Source: Cynocephalus volans (lineage: Eukaryota; Chordata; Mammalia; Dermoptera; Cynocephalidae). Taken from it: a stretch of DNA of 64,000 bases. Below, piece after piece: positions 61,961-64,000 of this stretch. The notes below the pieces were generated by a model, which worked only from the letters and a program-made list of their open reading frames with translations, was not told where the DNA came from and did not search any database. The stretch lies in assembly GCF_027409185.1 (NCBI RefSeq), contig NC_084468.1, forward strand, positions 140,838,001 through 140,902,000, in the 5' to 3' direction. Position 1 is the stretch's first letter; each line of letters opens with the position of its first letter. Both the position numbers and the translations under genes were made by a program.

Positions 61961-62747
61961 AAAGACTAACAAAAAATGTTATTTCAAAATTAAAAGTTAG
62001 AAAAGGAAGCATAGCTTTTGGAATTTTTTTGTTACCCTGAAAACGGGCTACCAAATTATTTTTTAAAAAACAGTATTTTTCCTGGTTAATGATTTAATAT
62101 TAATGAAGAACCCAGTAGATTTTAGCTGAATATTTTGTATGCATTGGACCATTAGAAAAATGTCAGTTGGAGAAAATTTAAAATAAACATACAAAATCAG
62201 AAAAAAAAATACACGTGCATATACACAGTAGCTAATAAATGGGTGAGAAGAGCTAAAATAATAACTTTTAATATTCATTTACCTTTATTCTTACCTATTT
62301 TGTAGACATTCACAAGATGGAATGCATTTTACCAACTTTGAATCTTTTATAGTCCTGAATTTAAGTAAATTAGAATATTTGGTATAAGAAAAAAAGTACA
62401 GAAATGGAATATTTCATGTACGTTAAGTAAAAATAGTAATTTGTGGTAATACTTTTAAGGAAGTCAGTCTTAGTGAAATTTAAGTTGTGGATTCCCCACC
62501 CCGCTTTTTTCCTTTCTTGTGAACTTAAAAAATCTTTAACTTGTTACTTTCAGTAGGAGTGTGGGGGTGGAAGGGAGGGGAGTGGCGAGGGTGTGTTTGA
62601 AAAGTCTAGTCAGAGGCCCTCTTATAGCTATGGATGGTTGTGTTATCTAAGCTGAGTATATTCGATACTTTCATTTAGACTTTTTTTTTAGGACTCTGTT
62701 AGCATCCAAAAAGAAAATAAAAAGAGCTGCTTTAGAAATCAAATCAG

Positions 62748-62929
62748 GGGGCCGACCCTGTGGTGCACTCGGGAGAGTAAGGCGCTGGGAGCGCAGTAGC
62801 GCTCCTGCTGCAGGTTCGGATCCTATATAGGGATGGCGGGTGCGCTCACTAGCTGAGCGCGCCAGACAACACCAAGCCAAGGGTTACGATCCCCTTACCG
62901 GTCCAAAAAAAAAAAAAAAAAAAAAAAAA
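62748..62929 (+). mobile_element. CYN-type SINE, dimer, CpG-rich (young)
   Basis: Two tRNA-like units, with GGTTCGGATCCTATATAGG at the internal junction and CCCCTTACCGGTCC before a pure A tail of about 25 bases. More CpG survive here than in the other copies, and the first unit has a locally altered middle (GGGAGCGCAGTAGCGCTCC, a small palindrome). It lies in RAPGEF2 intron 1. Confidence 0.9.
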
Positions 62930-63185
62930 TCTAAGCAAAGCAAAAATCTCTGTAAATCTCCACCCCCCACATATATGCCTTTGTATTTAGATTATATAAA
63001 GTCACCCCCTCCCCCCCAATGGCTTAGCCAGCCAACTTTCCTTTTTCTGTTTTTGGTGGTAAGCACTGGAGAATGCATGCTGTTTTTGTGTACCATGTAC
63101 TTTTTTCTGTAACTGAAATTGGTGTTGGAAGACTGGATTTAAAAAATATGGGACCTAACATTTGAGATAAATATAAATAAAATAC

Positions 63186-63302
63186 AGGGCTGGCCAGTTA
63201 GTTCACTTGGTTAGAGCATGGTGCTGATAACCCCAAGGTCAAAGGTTTGGATCCCTGTACCAGCCAGCTGCCACTCCTCCCCTCCCCCCACCAAAAAACC
63301 CA
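63186..63302 (+). mobile_element. CYN-type SINE, monomer
   Basis: GGGCTGGCCAGTTAGTTCAC through TTTGGATCCCTGTACCAGCC is a single tRNA-Ile-like unit, followed by a C-rich linker and an A-rich end. It lies in RAPGEF2 intron 1. I see no clear TSD. Confidence 0.85.
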
Positions 63303-64000
63303 AAAGGAAGATATTTACTGTTTTCAGTATAAAGATATAAACCATTTGTTTTATATATTTTAAGATAATTTTTTTCTGTGTTTGATGTTTTTAATAATAG
63401 ATTGCATTTGAGGGCACAAATGAAAAAGAAGAGAGCTGGTCAAGTTTTGAAGTAATTAAAATCTTATAAAATAAAATAAAAAATGTAAATTTATTGGTGT
63501 AGAGTAAACTTATTTAACATCAATCCTGTCATTCTTTATATGAGTACCTATTTGAATTCTGCAAGGCAATAAGTTTTTGATTTTTTTCTCTTAAGCTACA
63601 TTATTCAATCTTGAAAACTTTTTAAAAAACACATTCAAATTTATTAGGAAATGTTTGGTTGAATTGTTAAAAGTTATTTGCCTGTCGATCTAAGTTGCAA
63701 TTTTTAGTTAACTGTATTGAGAAACTGATCAAATATATACATTTCCAAACAACTACAAATGAATTTTAAAAACTCATGAGTTTAAAAATTGAAATACAGA
63801 TCATAAAATGCCAAGAACCGAGGTAAGGAAGAATTTGACAGCATTTCAATTTGTTTCTAATCTTCGTTCATATCTTATCTCCCCCCCCCTTTTTTTTTAT
63901 GGAGCTGGAAGAAATTGAGGAGCAAGCTTTAGGGGTAAACATTTTCTGTATGCCTGTTTCTTTTTTTTTTTCTTTTTTCATTTTTTCTTGCATGCCTGTT

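Larger units (their letters stand above)
52592..64000 (+). other. RAPGEF2: RAPGEF2 intron 1, 5' part
   Basis: The intron begins with GTGAGA at 52592 and continues past the window end. Contents are a GT/G-rich minisatellite (52849-53703), CYN SINEs near 55.4, 62.8 and 63.2 kb, old L1M pieces at 60.3-62.0 kb, a MIR near 58.3 kb and several long A or T runs. I found no further RAPGEF2 exon. Between 53.7 and 60.3 kb, apart from those repeats, I see only AT-rich sequence without coding signals. The intronic TTTCA/TTTTA expansion reported for human familial myoclonus epilepsy lies in a later intron and is not in this window. Confidence 0.75.

Overview
The window is mammalian nuclear DNA. It is mostly non-coding and repeat-rich, with one CpG-island promoter and one recognisable protein-coding exon. 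The young SINEs are tRNA-Ile-like monomers and dimers ending in poly(A). They match what I remember of the CYN SINEs of colugos (Dermoptera). The species is therefore inferred as a colugo with moderate confidence, and a database search would settle it.

Layout. 1-12.4 kb: intergenic DNA with old MIR, L2, Tigger and LTR-like repeats and one CYN SINE. 12.4-15.3 kb: a young 5'-truncated L1 followed by a processed metallothionein pseudogene on the minus strand, each with clear target-site duplications (TSDs). 16.7-17.2 kb: a solo MaLR LTR. 21.3-23.65 kb: a second L1 of the same young family, about 99% identical to the first in protein, with an inverted 5' piece (twin priming). 24-34.3 kb: MIRs, a perfect X-box palindrome, an old L1 interrupted by a Y3 RNA pseudogene, a 3 x 42 bp tandem repeat and another MaLR LTR. 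37-42.3 kb: dense nested insertions, including a truncated 5S rRNA fragment, an L1 fragment with TSDs and four CYN SINEs. 46.4-50.3 kb: a third MaLR LTR, a second long copy of an ancient repeat, and a retro-inserted 5' half of tRNA-Gly(TCC).

50.9-52.6 kb is a strong CpG island. It ends in the first coding exon of RAPGEF2 (ATG at 52523, splice donor after 52591), a Rap GTPase exchange factor. Its presumed 5' UTR carries a GGC repeat inside a short upstream ORF that would encode polyglycine. Intron 1 starts at 52592 and runs to the window end. It opens with an 850 bp GT- and G-rich minisatellite of about 23 units, followed by old L1M remnants and three more CYN SINEs.

I see no operon, CRISPR array, phage or new multi-gene system. 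The observations most worth a second look are the polyglycine upstream ORF, the tailless tRNA-half and 5S retro-fragments, the intron 1 minisatellite, and the near-identical directly repeated L1 pair.
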